The notes under the pieces are model-generated. The model was not told the origin of the DNA. It did no database searches and worked only from the letters and a program-made list of their open reading frames with translations. Positions 18,785-27,331 of a DNA stretch of 64,000 bases are shown piece after piece. The stretch is from Cytobacillus firmus (GTDB lineage: Bacteria; Bacillota; Bacilli; Bacillales; Cytobacillaceae), in the NCBI RefSeq assembly GCF_023715565.1, contig NZ_JAMBOJ010000013.1, forward strand, positions 27,146 through 91,145, given 5' to 3'. Both the position numbers and the translations under genes were made by a program. How positions within the stretch are numbered: position 1 is the first letter of the stretch; every line of letters begins with the position of its first letter.

Positions 18785-18875
18785 CTGAAGCTAGACGTAA
18801 AGAAAAGCGCAAGCGCCCTTGTCCGCCCCTCCCCGAAACATCAAGGGGGTTTCGCTGCTTGAGCTAGACCATTTT
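18785..18875. repeat. Dispersed Bacillaceae intergenic repeat
   Basis: The GC-richer segment contains the palindrome GCGCAAGCGC, a CCTTGTCC motif, and AGCTAGACG and GAGCTAGACC ends. It resembles a short repeat that I recall occurring many times between genes in Cytobacillus-like genomes. A related piece appears near 27535-27575. The rest of the 317-base gap 18769-19085 shows no gene. Confidence 0.5.
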
Positions 18876-19085
18876 TCTGACTTCAGAATTAATACTTTTC
18901 TGCCCAATAAAAAAGCCAGTCATACAATTCCGACTAAGCTGATTAGGCTTCACCTGATGCCACTTTATCATAATGGATTGAAGAGGACAAGCCGAAGATT
19001 CTGGTATTACCATTAATTGATATTTATTAAATTATCCATTCATCACAAACTATATAAGCAGACCATTACAGAAGGGAGGATTTAC

Positions 19086-20078
19086 GTGCGGATTATATTT
19101 ACCGCTGCTGCGGCCTTATCGTTTTTTCTGATTTCCTTATGTACAGTCAGTGCCGAAGAAAATGCAGCTGATATATATAAACAAAGAATGGCCTTATATA
19201 AAAGAGTAGAAGCTGTAACGAACATTCCGTGGTATTACCTTGCGGGGATCGATCAGTATGAAAGGAATGTCCGGCAGTCAAGAAGGGACATTCCGAAGGC
19301 TGAAGGAATTACAGGAATCTACTTTAAACCTGAGGAATGGGCGGGAATTTTGAATCCAAATCCCGCTGATGAAAACCCAACATCCATTCAATTTTTCAAT
19401 GGTATTGGATTTGACGGGGACGGGGACGGTAAAGCCAGCTTGAAAAGTGATGAAGATGTTCTTCATTCCTTTGCAAATTTCCTTCTCTCTTATGGTACAG
19501 AGCATGATAATTTAAAAATTGGATTGTGGAATTATTATAAGCGCGATAAAGCTGTTGGCATTATCATTGGTAAAGCCCAAATATACAAACAGTTCGGCCG
19601 TCTTGACCTCGATGATCACGCTTTCCCTGTTCCCTTGAGGAGCAATTACAGCTATAGAAATACCTGGGGGGACGCCAGAGGCTGGGGCGGAAGACGGATT
19701 CATGAAGGAACCGATATTTTTGCTGATTACGGGGTACCTGTCCGGGCTACCTCCTACGGAATAGTAGAGATGAAAGGCTGGAATAAATATGGAGGATGGA
19801 GAATCGGCATCCGTGACATTAATAATAATTACCATTATTTCGCCCACTTAAGCGGATTTGCCAAAGAGCTTAGAGTCGGCCAAATTGTCGAACCCGGCAT
19901 GATAATAGGCGGAGTAGGAAGCTCGGGATATGGGCCTCCAGGCACATCGGGGAAATTCCCGCCACATCTTCATTATGGCATCTACAAAGACAACGGCTAT
20001 ACGGAATGGTCCTACGATCCCTATCCACACTTAAGATTATGGGAAAGACAGGATCGGATCAAAGCCAGAAGAAAGTAA
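19086..20078 (+). CDS. lytH: M23 family L-Ala-D-Glu endopeptidase LytH (YunA)
   Basis: A 330-residue secreted peptidase of the LytM/M23 fold. In B. subtilis it trims spore cortex stem peptides down to single L-alanine. The signal peptide covers about residues 1-23 (IIFTAAAALSFFLISLCTVSA). A helical domain follows, and the zinc site is HEGTDIF (about 216) and HLHYG (about 300). GTG 19086 is used because GAAGGGAGG lies just upstream; the frame is open earlier without a site. Gene order next to lipA matches B. subtilis yunA. Confidence 0.9.
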   Translation: MRIIFTAAAALSFFLISLCTVSAEENAADIYKQRMALYKRVEAVTNIPWYYLAGIDQYERNVRQSRRDIPKAEGITGIYFKPEEWAGILNPNPADENPTSIQFFNGIGFDGDGDGKASLKSDEDVLHSFANFLLSYGTEHDNLKIGLWNYYKRDKAVGIIIGKAQIYKQFGRLDLDDHAFPVPLRSNYSYRNTWGDARGWGGRRIHEGTDIFADYGVPVRATSYGIVEMKGWNKYGGWRIGIRDINNNYHYFAHLSGFAKELRVGQIVEPGMIIGGVGSSGYGPPGTSGKFPPHLHYGIYKDNGYTEWSYDPYPHLRLWERQDRIKARRK

Positions 20079-20082
20079 AAAA

Positions 20083-20115
20083 TAAAGGACTGCCCACTAA
20101 CCAGGCAGTCCTTCA
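20083..20115. terminator. Bidirectional terminator
   Basis: AAGGACTGCC/GGCAGTCCTT stem between lytH and the small metS gene. Confidence 0.88.
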
Positions 20116-20118
20116 ATG

Positions 20119-20226
20119 TTATTTAGCTTTTCTTGCTTCGGACACAGCATTTAGTATACTTACTGCAAGGCCGCCCCAGATAATGAGTATCCCAACCACC
20201 ATCATTGTAATTGCACTTCCAGACAT
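20119..20226 (-). CDS. metS: MetS-type small subunit of the NSS transporter
   Basis: A 35-residue single-span membrane peptide easily missed by gene finders. It begins MSGSAITMMVVGILIIWGGL and ends SEARKAK: one hydrophobic helix with a basic C-terminus. Its ATG overlaps the stop codon of the transporter gene by one base (TAATG), and AAGGAGG lies upstream inside that gene. This matches the MetS partner of MetP-type methionine/alanine sodium symporters, where the small subunit is needed for transport. Confidence 0.82.
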   Translation of the reverse strand: MSGSAITMMVVGILIIWGGLAVSILNAVSEARKAK

Positions 20227-21743
20227 TATTGAGATTCCTCCTTATCAGCTGGTATTAAAAGCTTAGACTGTGTATCATTCATTTTAATAGCCATAAACAC
20301 AAATCCTAAGATAATGGCTCCTATTGCTACTCCCCATCCGGAATAGAGAAGGAAGCTGGTAGGGTACCCTTCATAATTATCTTTAATATTCGTAATGATG
20401 TTTTGAACCATCATATATCCAAGAACAATTGGCGTAATTGCTGTCAAGCAAACCTTCCACCACGAACCAAGTTTGATATCAGAAACAGCATCTGCATGGT
20501 TCTGAAGATTTTTCAACTCTTTTAACACCCAGCCTACAATAACCACCTGTACTAATCCTGCTAAGGCAACACCAAATTGGTTGATGAAGTAGTCTGCTGC
20601 ATCAAGGAAGTATAAACCGCCCTGTGTCGCAAAGAGGATGGAGATAACAGCAGATAAACCTCCGCCTACAAGAACTGCTTTATTACGTGAAACATTAAAC
20701 TTATCCTGAACACCAGCAACAAATGTTTCAACAATCGAGATTAACGATGTTAAACCGGCAAGTGTTAAACAGATAAAGAAGAAAGAACCGAATAAGCCAT
20801 TAAAAGCCGGGAATTCGTTAATGATCTGCGGGAATACAACGAATGCCAATCCTACACCTGATGATACTACCTCATTAATGCCTACACCCTGCTGTGCAGC
20901 CATAAATCCAAGTGCAGCAAAAACCCCGATACCCGCAAGAAGTTCAAAACCGGAGTTTGCAAAACCGGTAATGAAGGCACTGTTTGTCAAATCCGTTTTC
21001 TTTGGAAGGTAGCTTGAATAGGTTACCATGATGGCAAATCCAATTGATAAACTAAAGAAAATCTGGCCGTAGGCCGCTACCCATACTTTAGGATCCGCTA
21101 TCATTTCCCAGTTTGGCTTAAAGAAAGCATCCAACCCAGCAATAGCCCCATCAAGAGTCAATGCGCGAACAACAATAATTAAGAATAAAACTACAAGGAC
21201 AGGAATAAAGATTTTGTTCGCGATTTCGATACCTTTTTTGATCCCTTTAAACAGAATTCCAAGCGTCACAACCCAGACAATAACTAACGGTATGAATACT
21301 CCAGGCACAAGCCCGCCTACATCTCCTGGTGTTTCTGCAAGCTTTAAATATTCTCCAAAGAGGAATCCGTTTGGATCGTCACCCCATTTAAGGTTAAACG
21401 AGAAGCCTGCGTATGACATTGCCCACGCGATGATAACTGCATAATATGTTGAAATGACAAATGAAATGGCGACCTGCCACCAGCCCAGCCATTCGTATTT
21501 TTTACTTAATCTTGCATAAGATAATGGTGCTGATCCGCGATACTTATGGCCAATTGTAAATTCCATAATTAAAAGCGGTATACCTGCTGTCAGCAAGGCA
21601 AACAAATATGGAAAAAAGAATGCTCCCCCTCCATTATCATAAGCAACTGCCGGGAAACGCCAAATGTTTCCTAGACCAATTGCAGAACCCACAGCTGCCA
21701 TAATAAACCCAGCTCTGGACCCCCACTGCGGACGATTATCCAT
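20226..21743 (-). CDS. Sodium-dependent NSS/SNF family amino-acid transporter
   Basis: A 505-residue sodium symporter of the neurotransmitter:sodium symporter family with about 11-12 membrane segments. The diagnostic TM1 region is AAVGSAIGLGNIWRFP followed by GGGAFFFPYL. The small MetS-like subunit encoded right after it suggests methionine and/or small aliphatic amino acids as substrate, like MetP of Corynebacterium; B. subtilis relatives are YocR and YhdH. A consensus promoter lies about 90 bases upstream. Not at this site in B. subtilis. Confidence 0.9.
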   Translation of the reverse strand: MDNRPQWGSRAGFIMAAVGSAIGLGNIWRFPAVAYDNGGGAFFFPYLFALLTAGIPLLIMEFTIGHKYRGSAPLSYARLSKKYEWLGWWQVAISFVISTYYAVIIAWAMSYAGFSFNLKWGDDPNGFLFGEYLKLAETPGDVGGLVPGVFIPLVIVWVVTLGILFKGIKKGIEIANKIFIPVLVVLFLIIVVRALTLDGAIAGLDAFFKPNWEMIADPKVWVAAYGQIFFSLSIGFAIMVTYSSYLPKKTDLTNSAFITGFANSGFELLAGIGVFAALGFMAAQQGVGINEVVSSGVGLAFVVFPQIINEFPAFNGLFGSFFFICLTLAGLTSLISIVETFVAGVQDKFNVSRNKAVLVGGGLSAVISILFATQGGLYFLDAADYFINQFGVALAGLVQVVIVGWVLKELKNLQNHADAVSDIKLGSWWKVCLTAITPIVLGYMMVQNIITNIKDNYEGYPTSFLLYSGWGVAIGAIILGFVFMAIKMNDTQSKLLIPADKEESQ

Positions 21744-21831
21744 AGTAAATCCTACCCCCTGTAAATATCCCCAATTAAAATGAACAATGGGAACTTTTTA
21801 TATTTTCAGATAATTAAATCTAACTAAGCCT

Positions 21832-21860
21832 AGTATAGCTAGTTTTTGATATTCTGTCAA
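21832..21860 (-). promoter_or_regulatory. Sigma-A promoter of the NSS transporter
   Basis: Minus strand: TTGACA (21860-21855), 17 bp, TATACT (21837-21832). The expected start site is near 21825. Confidence 0.75.
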
Positions 21861-22119
21861 AACATTATTTTCCTAATAGTAATATTTTTCGAAATAATTG
21901 ATTTTAACACAATACTAGAGTAAAGTATCGACGAAAATTAATATATCCCTATTTTAATTTCCATTTGTATTCCACCCGGTCAGGAGTTATCTCACCAAAA
22001 CTGACCTAGTAATTTCTTGTCCTCACCCCCTTTGTTAAATTTATTCTTGGATCTTAAAAACTTTCACTATTTGTTCAGATAATTCAAAATAAAAATATCG
22101 ATATGCCAAAATTAACCTC

Positions 22120-22144
22120 GTTTGGTCTTCGTGGCCACGGGAAT
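22120..22144 (+). promoter_or_regulatory. Candidate sigma-B promoter
   Basis: GTTTGG (22120-22125), 13 bp, GGGAAT (22139-22144) fits the sigma-B pattern GTTTAA-N12-15-GGGWAW. It is about 70 bases before a YsnF-like stress gene. The rest of the 468-base gap 21744-22211 shows only the opposite transporter promoter. Confidence 0.65.
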
Positions 22145-22211
22145 ACAGCCAATATGCTTAGAAATTTCCAAAGATAGCATAAACAGAAACTACTGAGGAG
22201 GTTATTTACAA

Positions 22212-23078
22212 ATGGATACCAATATTATCGGAGTTTATAATTCACAACGAGAAGCGGTAAATGCCATTCAAGAACTGCAAAGTGACGGATACCCTGTTCA
22301 GGAACTTTCGATCATTGCACAGTCAGAACATCTGGATACGTCTCTAGAAGATAAAACCGGTGTTCATACAGAAACCTTCGAGACTAAGAATAGAGACAGC
22401 AGTGAAAGTGCAGGTTTCTTAAATAGTCTGGCATCATGGTTTGATGATGACCGCATGAGCAGCAACTCTGCAGGTGAAAAGTTCAGAGAACTGGGGATGT
22501 CAGAAGATGAGGCCCGCAAGTATGAAACGTATGTGAACGAGGGTAAAATCATTTTATACAGTGATAGAAAAGATACTTCAACCAGCTTTACCAATGCTGG
22601 AACTGCTGAAGCCAAAGCGCACAGCACGTACACAGGCGGATATGATGAGCTAAGAAATTCAGCTGCAGATGATGAACAATCATTAAAACTGCGGGAAGAA
22701 CAGCTTGATGTGTCGAAGGAACGTGTACAAGCCGGAGAAGTTGAAGTCCAAAAGGACGTTGTAGAAGAACAAAAAACAATAAATGTACCTGTCGAGCATG
22801 AAGAAGTATATGTAGAAAGAAGAAAAGTGGATAATCCGGATGGCGCAGGCGTCTCACCAATCTCTGACAATGAAACAATCAGGATTCCTATTACAGAAGA
22901 GCGTGTGGAAGTCTCCAAAAAGCCCGTTGTCACCGAAGAAATTGTCGTAGGCAAACGGGAAGTTAAGGAAACACAGCAGGTCAAGGAACATCTTAAGAAA
23001 GAAGAAGTACATTTTGAGGGCAGCCGTGAACACATTACAGAAGATGAAGACTTAAATAGAAAAAGCAATAACCTATAA
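22212..23078 (+). CDS. General stress protein, YflT-type domain plus DUF2382 (YsnF-like)
   Basis: A 288-residue soluble protein. Residues 1-120 form a general-stress-17M/YflT domain (NIIGVYNSQREAVNAIQELQ at the start). Residues 150-280 are a DUF2382 domain with strings of charged repeats (LKLREEQLDVSKERVQAGEV, TEERVEVSKKPVVTEEIVV). B. subtilis YsnF has the same layout and belongs to the sigma-B regulon, in line with the sigma-B-like promoter here. GAGGAGG precedes the ATG. Molecular function unknown. Confidence 0.87.
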   Translation: MDTNIIGVYNSQREAVNAIQELQSDGYPVQELSIIAQSEHLDTSLEDKTGVHTETFETKNRDSSESAGFLNSLASWFDDDRMSSNSAGEKFRELGMSEDEARKYETYVNEGKIILYSDRKDTSTSFTNAGTAEAKAHSTYTGGYDELRNSAADDEQSLKLREEQLDVSKERVQAGEVEVQKDVVEEQKTINVPVEHEEVYVERRKVDNPDGAGVSPISDNETIRIPITEERVEVSKKPVVTEEIVVGKREVKETQQVKEHLKKEEVHFEGSREHITEDEDLNRKSNNL

Positions 23079-23129
23079 TATAGAAGGGCCCTTCGAGGGA
23101 ACCTCTTCATTTATGTTGGACAGCATCTA

Positions 23130-23160
23130 AATAGGCCTTCTCTCAAAGAGAAGGCCTATT
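23130..23160. terminator. Bidirectional terminator
   Basis: Perfect 14-bp stem AATAGGCCTTCTCT/AGAGAAGGCCTATT with a 3-base loop between convergent genes. Confidence 0.88.
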
Positions 23161-23171
23161 CTATAGGGGCT

Positions 23172-24749
23172 TTAACTTGCCCTGTTTTCCTGCCAGGTTT
23201 CTTTTTTGCCGCGGGCAAGGAAAGCAAATGCAGCTACAAGAACAGCCACTGAAAGTAATGCGATAACAGTGCTGCCGGTAAATCCGATGACCAGATATCC
23301 AACAGCAGCGATTCCTGCTGATATCAATGCATATGGAAGCTGGGTCATAACATGATCAATATGGTTACACCCTGCCCCGGTCGAGGAAAGAATCGTTGTG
23401 TCGGAAATCGGTGAACAATGGTCCCCGAATACCGCACCCGCAAGGACAGCTGACATAGCCGGCAACAGGAGAGTAATATCTGTTGCAGCAGCAACGTCTC
23501 CTGCAATCGGAAGCAGGATGCCGAATGATCCCCATGAAGTCCCGGTACTGAATGCCATGATTCCAGCAATGACAAATAGTAAGAACGGAAGCCATGAAGT
23601 GCTCATATTAGAGCTTTCCACAATACCTGCCAGATATTTTCCGGTCTCCAGACGGCCGATTAAGTCAACAATCGCCCAGGCAAACAGTAGGATATAAACA
23701 GCGGGAAGCATTGATTTTACGCCTTCCCATACCCCTTTGCCAAAAACATTGGCATTAACGCCTTTCAAAATAAAGGCCTGGCGGAAGAATAACCCCAATG
23801 AAACCACTAGACCTACTAGACCTCCAAGGATAAGAGATTTTGAGACATCTGTATTCTCAAATATTTGTAAAATAGTCGCATTTCCTTCTACAGCCTGTGA
23901 CCCTGTCCAAAGCATTGCACCAACTGTACCAGCGACAAGAGCAATAATCGGCCATACAAGATCTCCGACCGAGCCTTTTGAGCTTGTTGGGAGATCATCA
24001 TTTAGTTCACCCGGCGCCGGCTTCTCGGGATCCATTACAAGCCCCTCCTCAGCCGCACGCTTTTCATGCACCCTCATTAGGCCAATTTCCAGGCCTCTTA
24101 TTGCCACTATGAATACAATGGCAAGTGTAGCCCAAACATAAAGATTCATAGGAATCATTTGAATAAACGCTGAGAAAGCGGAATACTCGGTAACATTATG
24201 AGCAGCAAGGATTGTCCCAATCAGCGCAATAATGTATGCACCCCAGCTAGATACTGGTGAAATTACACAAACAGGGGCTGAAGTGGAGTCAATCAGGTAT
24301 GCCAGTTTCGCACGTGATACGCGCTGGCGGTCTGTAATAGGACGTGAAATCTGACCGACTGCCAAAGCATTGAAATAGTCATCTATGAAAATAATAATAC
24401 CTAAAACAGCTCCGACAATCTGTGCACCTGCACGGGTCTTGACCCGCTTCATTGCCCATTCCCCAAATGCGCGGCTTCCACCTGAAATAGATATAAATGC
24501 AGTAATAACACCTAATACAAGCAAGAAAAATATAATATACACATTCCAGGTGTTCAATGCTCCATCTGAAATAAAAATTGCTTTTACAGCATCCCATATA
24601 ATACTGAATGTCTCAGTGATGCTGAAGTCAGCCAGCAATAATGCCGCTGTTACAATCCCCACTCCCAATGACAGCAATACGCGCCTGGTCAGGATAACCA
24701 TAGCGATTGCTACCAAAGGCGGCAACAGGGAGAAAATCGTGTTAGTCAT
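23172..24749 (-). CDS. lysW: NhaC-superfamily transporter under L-box control; predicted lysine transporter (LysW type)
   Basis: A 525-residue protein with about 12 membrane segments. It carries NhaC-family motifs (DDYFNALAVGQISRPITDR at about 122-140; GDHCSPISDTTILSSTGAGC near 445; NHIDHVMTQLPYAL after it). By homology alone it would be called a Na+/H+ antiporter. The lysine riboswitch in its leader points instead to lysine uptake; NhaC-type genes behind L-boxes were predicted as lysine transporters (LysW) in comparative genomics. ATG 24749 follows GAGGAGGACAAAA; an open frame extends 30 codons upstream without a site. The symbol is an inference from regulation. Confidence 0.8.
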   Translation of the reverse strand: MTNTIFSLLPPLVAIAMVILTRRVLLSLGVGIVTAALLLADFSITETFSIIWDAVKAIFISDGALNTWNVYIIFFLLVLGVITAFISISGGSRAFGEWAMKRVKTRAGAQIVGAVLGIIIFIDDYFNALAVGQISRPITDRQRVSRAKLAYLIDSTSAPVCVISPVSSWGAYIIALIGTILAAHNVTEYSAFSAFIQMIPMNLYVWATLAIVFIVAIRGLEIGLMRVHEKRAAEEGLVMDPEKPAPGELNDDLPTSSKGSVGDLVWPIIALVAGTVGAMLWTGSQAVEGNATILQIFENTDVSKSLILGGLVGLVVSLGLFFRQAFILKGVNANVFGKGVWEGVKSMLPAVYILLFAWAIVDLIGRLETGKYLAGIVESSNMSTSWLPFLLFVIAGIMAFSTGTSWGSFGILLPIAGDVAAATDITLLLPAMSAVLAGAVFGDHCSPISDTTILSSTGAGCNHIDHVMTQLPYALISAGIAAVGYLVIGFTGSTVIALLSVAVLVAAFAFLARGKKETWQENRAS

Positions 24750-24843
24750 TTTTTGTCCTCCTCTTGTTTTTTGGACAACCGCAATGCGGCATGTCCGTTT
24801 TGCAATCAGGGGAACAACAAGGATGATGACAAAAACCAAAATA

Positions 24844-25128
24844 AAAAAAGAGTAACGATAGAGAAGAATCTATCATTACTCTTTTGAAGTAATTAGTTTC
24901 TCCATCACGATCTGTAGCTCCCCATTATGAAGGCTTTCAAAAAGTATATTCATACTTTCCCCACATAATGACAGTGTTACTCCTATTCGAAGTAACCCCA
25001 GCAAAAATAGTTCTGACTCACTACTCATGCTTCGGCAACATTCCCTTTCGGCTGCGATCGTCGTTGTCATCCTCACACAGCGTACTTATGAATCCTGCAC
25101 CTCTACCCCATCGGATATGATAAGGTTT
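24844..25128 (-). ncRNA. Lysine riboswitch (L-box) with intrinsic terminator
   Basis: Minus-strand reading gives the conserved L-box core in order: GATGGGGTAGAGGTGC, then AAGTA, CCGAAAGGGAATGTTGCCG and GAAGC, TTTGCTGGGG, TAACACTGTC and GGGGAGCTAC. A strong terminator follows (arms 24885-24869 and 24862-24846, loop GAAGAA) and ends in a long T run before the transporter. Order and motifs match the lysC leader of B. subtilis. High lysine should favour the terminator. A 66-codon frame across this element is not a gene. Confidence 0.9.
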
Positions 25129-25135
25129 TTATGAA

Positions 25136-25164
25136 ATTATAGTAGAATTTTATCAAAATACTAA
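25136..25164 (-). promoter_or_regulatory. Candidate promoter of the L-box transcript
   Basis: Perfect TATAAT (25141-25136) 17 bp after a weak TTAGTA (25164-25159). It lies just before the riboswitch aptamer. Confidence 0.45.
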
Positions 25165-25178
25165 TCTATTTGCAAGCG

Positions 25179-25925
25179 TTATTGACCGGCTGGTATTTCT
25201 ATTGATGGCGAGGTGCCCCTTCCGCCATTGTAAAATTGCGGAACCTTTCCTGGGTAAATGCCATAAGCAGCCAGCACATCCTCCTGTACTGTAATAATTT
25301 TGGTGGCAAAAGGAATGATAATTTGAACCTGCACATCCAGGCGGACCAGTACCTTCACTTCTACATTATTTATGCCGTGATCCTTTGTTTCAGTTATAAA
25401 ATTGGAGGTAACAGAACCGACTGCATTGAATTTTATCGGTATCCGGGGACCCAGGTTACCAAGGAGTGCATTATTGGTTGCCTGGCCAAGCGGAACGTAA
25501 TACACAATTCCGTTTGAGTGCCGCATTTCCTCCGTATTGATTTCCACGTCTGTAAAGGACTCCAAAGCATCCAAATCGCCCTTTTCCGCTTTCTTAATAT
25601 TATCTTGAACCAGTTCTGTTACTTCTGCTTTAACTCTATTCAGCTTTTCCACGTTTATGCTGACAACGCCGCTCTCGCTTGCTTCAAACATATCTTCCAA
25701 ATCCATTACATTAGTAATTTTTTTATTAATCGCATTGTTTATCACCAATGATGCAATTTTCCTTGTCTGTGAATCGGCATAGCTCATGAGTGTTGGCTTA
25801 AGCCCTTCATTGATAATCCAGAGGCCGGCAGCTGTTGAGATTACGAAGAATATAAAGGTCAAAAGAAATACATAGCGAAATGGAAGTGGGCCTTTCCGGG
25901 GCAGGCGGCCGCGAAATTTTGCCAA
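25179..25925 (-). CDS. yunB: Sporulation protein YunB
   Basis: A 248-residue protein with one N-terminal membrane anchor (about 18-38, YVFLLTFIFFVISTAAGLWI) and an extracytoplasmic domain. It contains YADSQTRKIASLVINNAINK and the late FATKIITVQEDV segment typical of YunB, a mother-cell protein required for efficient sporulation. The start is TTG (25925) and its GGGGGG ribosome binding site lies in the 3' arm of a hairpin. Confidence 0.9.
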   Translation of the reverse strand: MAKFRGRLPRKGPLPFRYVFLLTFIFFVISTAAGLWIINEGLKPTLMSYADSQTRKIASLVINNAINKKITNVMDLEDMFEASESGVVSINVEKLNRVKAEVTELVQDNIKKAEKGDLDALESFTDVEINTEEMRHSNGIVYYVPLGQATNNALLGNLGPRIPIKFNAVGSVTSNFITETKDHGINNVEVKVLVRLDVQVQIIIPFATKIITVQEDVLAAYGIYPGKVPQFYNGGRGTSPSIEIPAGQ

Positions 25926-25931
25926 AACAAA

Positions 25932-25970
25932 TCCCCCCTTTACAAGCTATATGTATGCTGTAAAGGAGGG
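25932..25970 (-). promoter_or_regulatory. Hairpin enclosing the yunB ribosome binding site
   Basis: Minus strand: CCCTCCTTTACA pairs with TGTAAAGGGGGG (one G-U), loop 14 bases. The 3' arm is the yunB Shine-Dalgarno. ATTTGTTTT follows, so it may also end transcription of the HD-GYP gene. Confidence 0.55.
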
Positions 25971-26044
25971 AACTAGGCTCAAAAATCCAAAATAGTTTAG
26001 GACAGTCTAACGGGCAGAAAGCCCCCATTGATTAAAGTTCCACT

Positions 26045-27139
26045 TTATTGTTGTATTAGGGTCGTATCGCAGCCTGTAATAACAGAATTCAATTCAAGTC
26101 CTAAATCTGCCTCATATGGCTTTACATACCTGCCCTCTTCTTCAAGTATCCGAATGACAGGCCTGTCGCTAAGTCCCGGGTTCTGCCGGCAGACAACACC
26201 TTTTCTTCCATCATTCAGCTCGACCGTAACACCAATTGGATACACGGCTACTGCTTTTCGGAAAACTTCAATGACTTTCTTATCAAATAATTTCCCGGCA
26301 CCTGCATACAGAACTTCCAGCCCTTCGTGAGGGAGCATAGCCTGCCTGTAAATGCGGTTGGATGTTACTGCATCAAATACATCCGCAATCGCAATTATTT
26401 TACCGAAATCATGAATCTCGCTCCCCTGGAGGCCGCGCGGATAGCCTGAACCATTTAATCTCTCATGATGCTGAAAGGCACAATGCGCAACAAGGAGAGG
26501 TATCGTCTCTACTTTTCTTAATATATTAAATCCATCTTCCGGATGCTTCTTAATTGATTCAAACTCTTCTGCTGTCAATTTACCCGGTTTCATAAGAATA
26601 TCTGCAGGCACCTTCATCTTTCCGATATCATGAAGAATGGCACCCAGACCCAGAATTTCCAGCTCCTTTGGCAGGAGCTGAAGCTTCATCCCGATTGCCA
26701 AAGAATAGAGAGTCACATTGAGGGAATGTGTAAATATATAGTGATCATATGTATAAACGTCAGACAAGATCGTAAGAAGCTCTTTATTTCCCCTTATTTC
26801 AATAATCAGCTGCCGAATCAGCTCTGAGAGCCGCTTTGACGCATTCTCAATTACAAGTGAGGCGGACAACTCTTTATTTGCTTCTACTTCCTTTAGAACG
26901 GTTTCTATGGTTTTAATAGCCTGCTTGCGCATTTTAGGTGTCAGTGGGTCCCTATATTGGATATCCTCAGTGCGCAAATCTTTGATATACACATAGGTAA
27001 TGCCCATTTCCTGCAATTTATTTATTAATATATCAGCCAGCTCCACACCTTCATGCAAAAGAACCTGACCCTTGTCATTATATATAGCTTTGGCCAAAAC
27101 ACTGCCAGTCTCAATTGTATTGGTTGCTGCTAATCTCAT
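26045..27139 (-). CDS. HD-GYP domain protein, probable cyclic-di-GMP phosphodiesterase
   Basis: A 364-residue cytosolic protein. The N-terminal part (1-120) is a DUF3391-like/linker region. The HD-GYP domain spans about 130-330, with metal ligands in HDIGKMK (about 182) and the signature HHERLNGSGYPRGL (about 240), so all key residues are present. Predicted to hydrolyse c-di-GMP to GMP. GGGAGATAC precedes the ATG. No GGDEF, PAS or receiver domain is attached and no partner is adjacent; B. subtilis has no counterpart here. Confidence 0.9.
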   Translation of the reverse strand: MRLAATNTIETGSVLAKAIYNDKGQVLLHEGVELADILINKLQEMGITYVYIKDLRTEDIQYRDPLTPKMRKQAIKTIETVLKEVEANKELSASLVIENASKRLSELIRQLIIEIRGNKELLTILSDVYTYDHYIFTHSLNVTLYSLAIGMKLQLLPKELEILGLGAILHDIGKMKVPADILMKPGKLTAEEFESIKKHPEDGFNILRKVETIPLLVAHCAFQHHERLNGSGYPRGLQGSEIHDFGKIIAIADVFDAVTSNRIYRQAMLPHEGLEVLYAGAGKLFDKKVIEVFRKAVAVYPIGVTVELNDGRKGVVCRQNPGLSDRPVIRILEEEGRYVKPYEADLGLELNSVITGCDTTLIQQ

Positions 27140-27331
27140 ATGTATCTCCCATATCCTTTTTTCACTGCTATTTTATATTTCGGGAATTATTTGGTTTTAT
27201 TTACATTATACGACAAAATTCCTGCATTGGCGGAAGTTCTTATCAAAAGAAGCGATTTTTTAGTAAATTCCGATTATTTTTGCTGTGCCTGCCTTTAATC
27301 CGGACTGCTTTTTTAGTCAATTATCTATTTA

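Noticed and set aside
18819..19016. 65-codon frame upstream of lytH
   Set aside because: Starts within a dispersed repeat and has no ribosome binding site.
24876..25076. 66-codon minus-strand frame upstream of the NhaC-type gene
   Set aside because: It lies wholly inside the lysine riboswitch and its stop codon is in the terminator stem; no convincing ribosome binding site.
25926..26044. Sigma-E promoter for yunB (CATACATA)
   Set aside because: The -10-like motif has no clear -35 at 14-18 bp and lies in a hairpin loop; mentioned only as a possibility under the hairpin finding.
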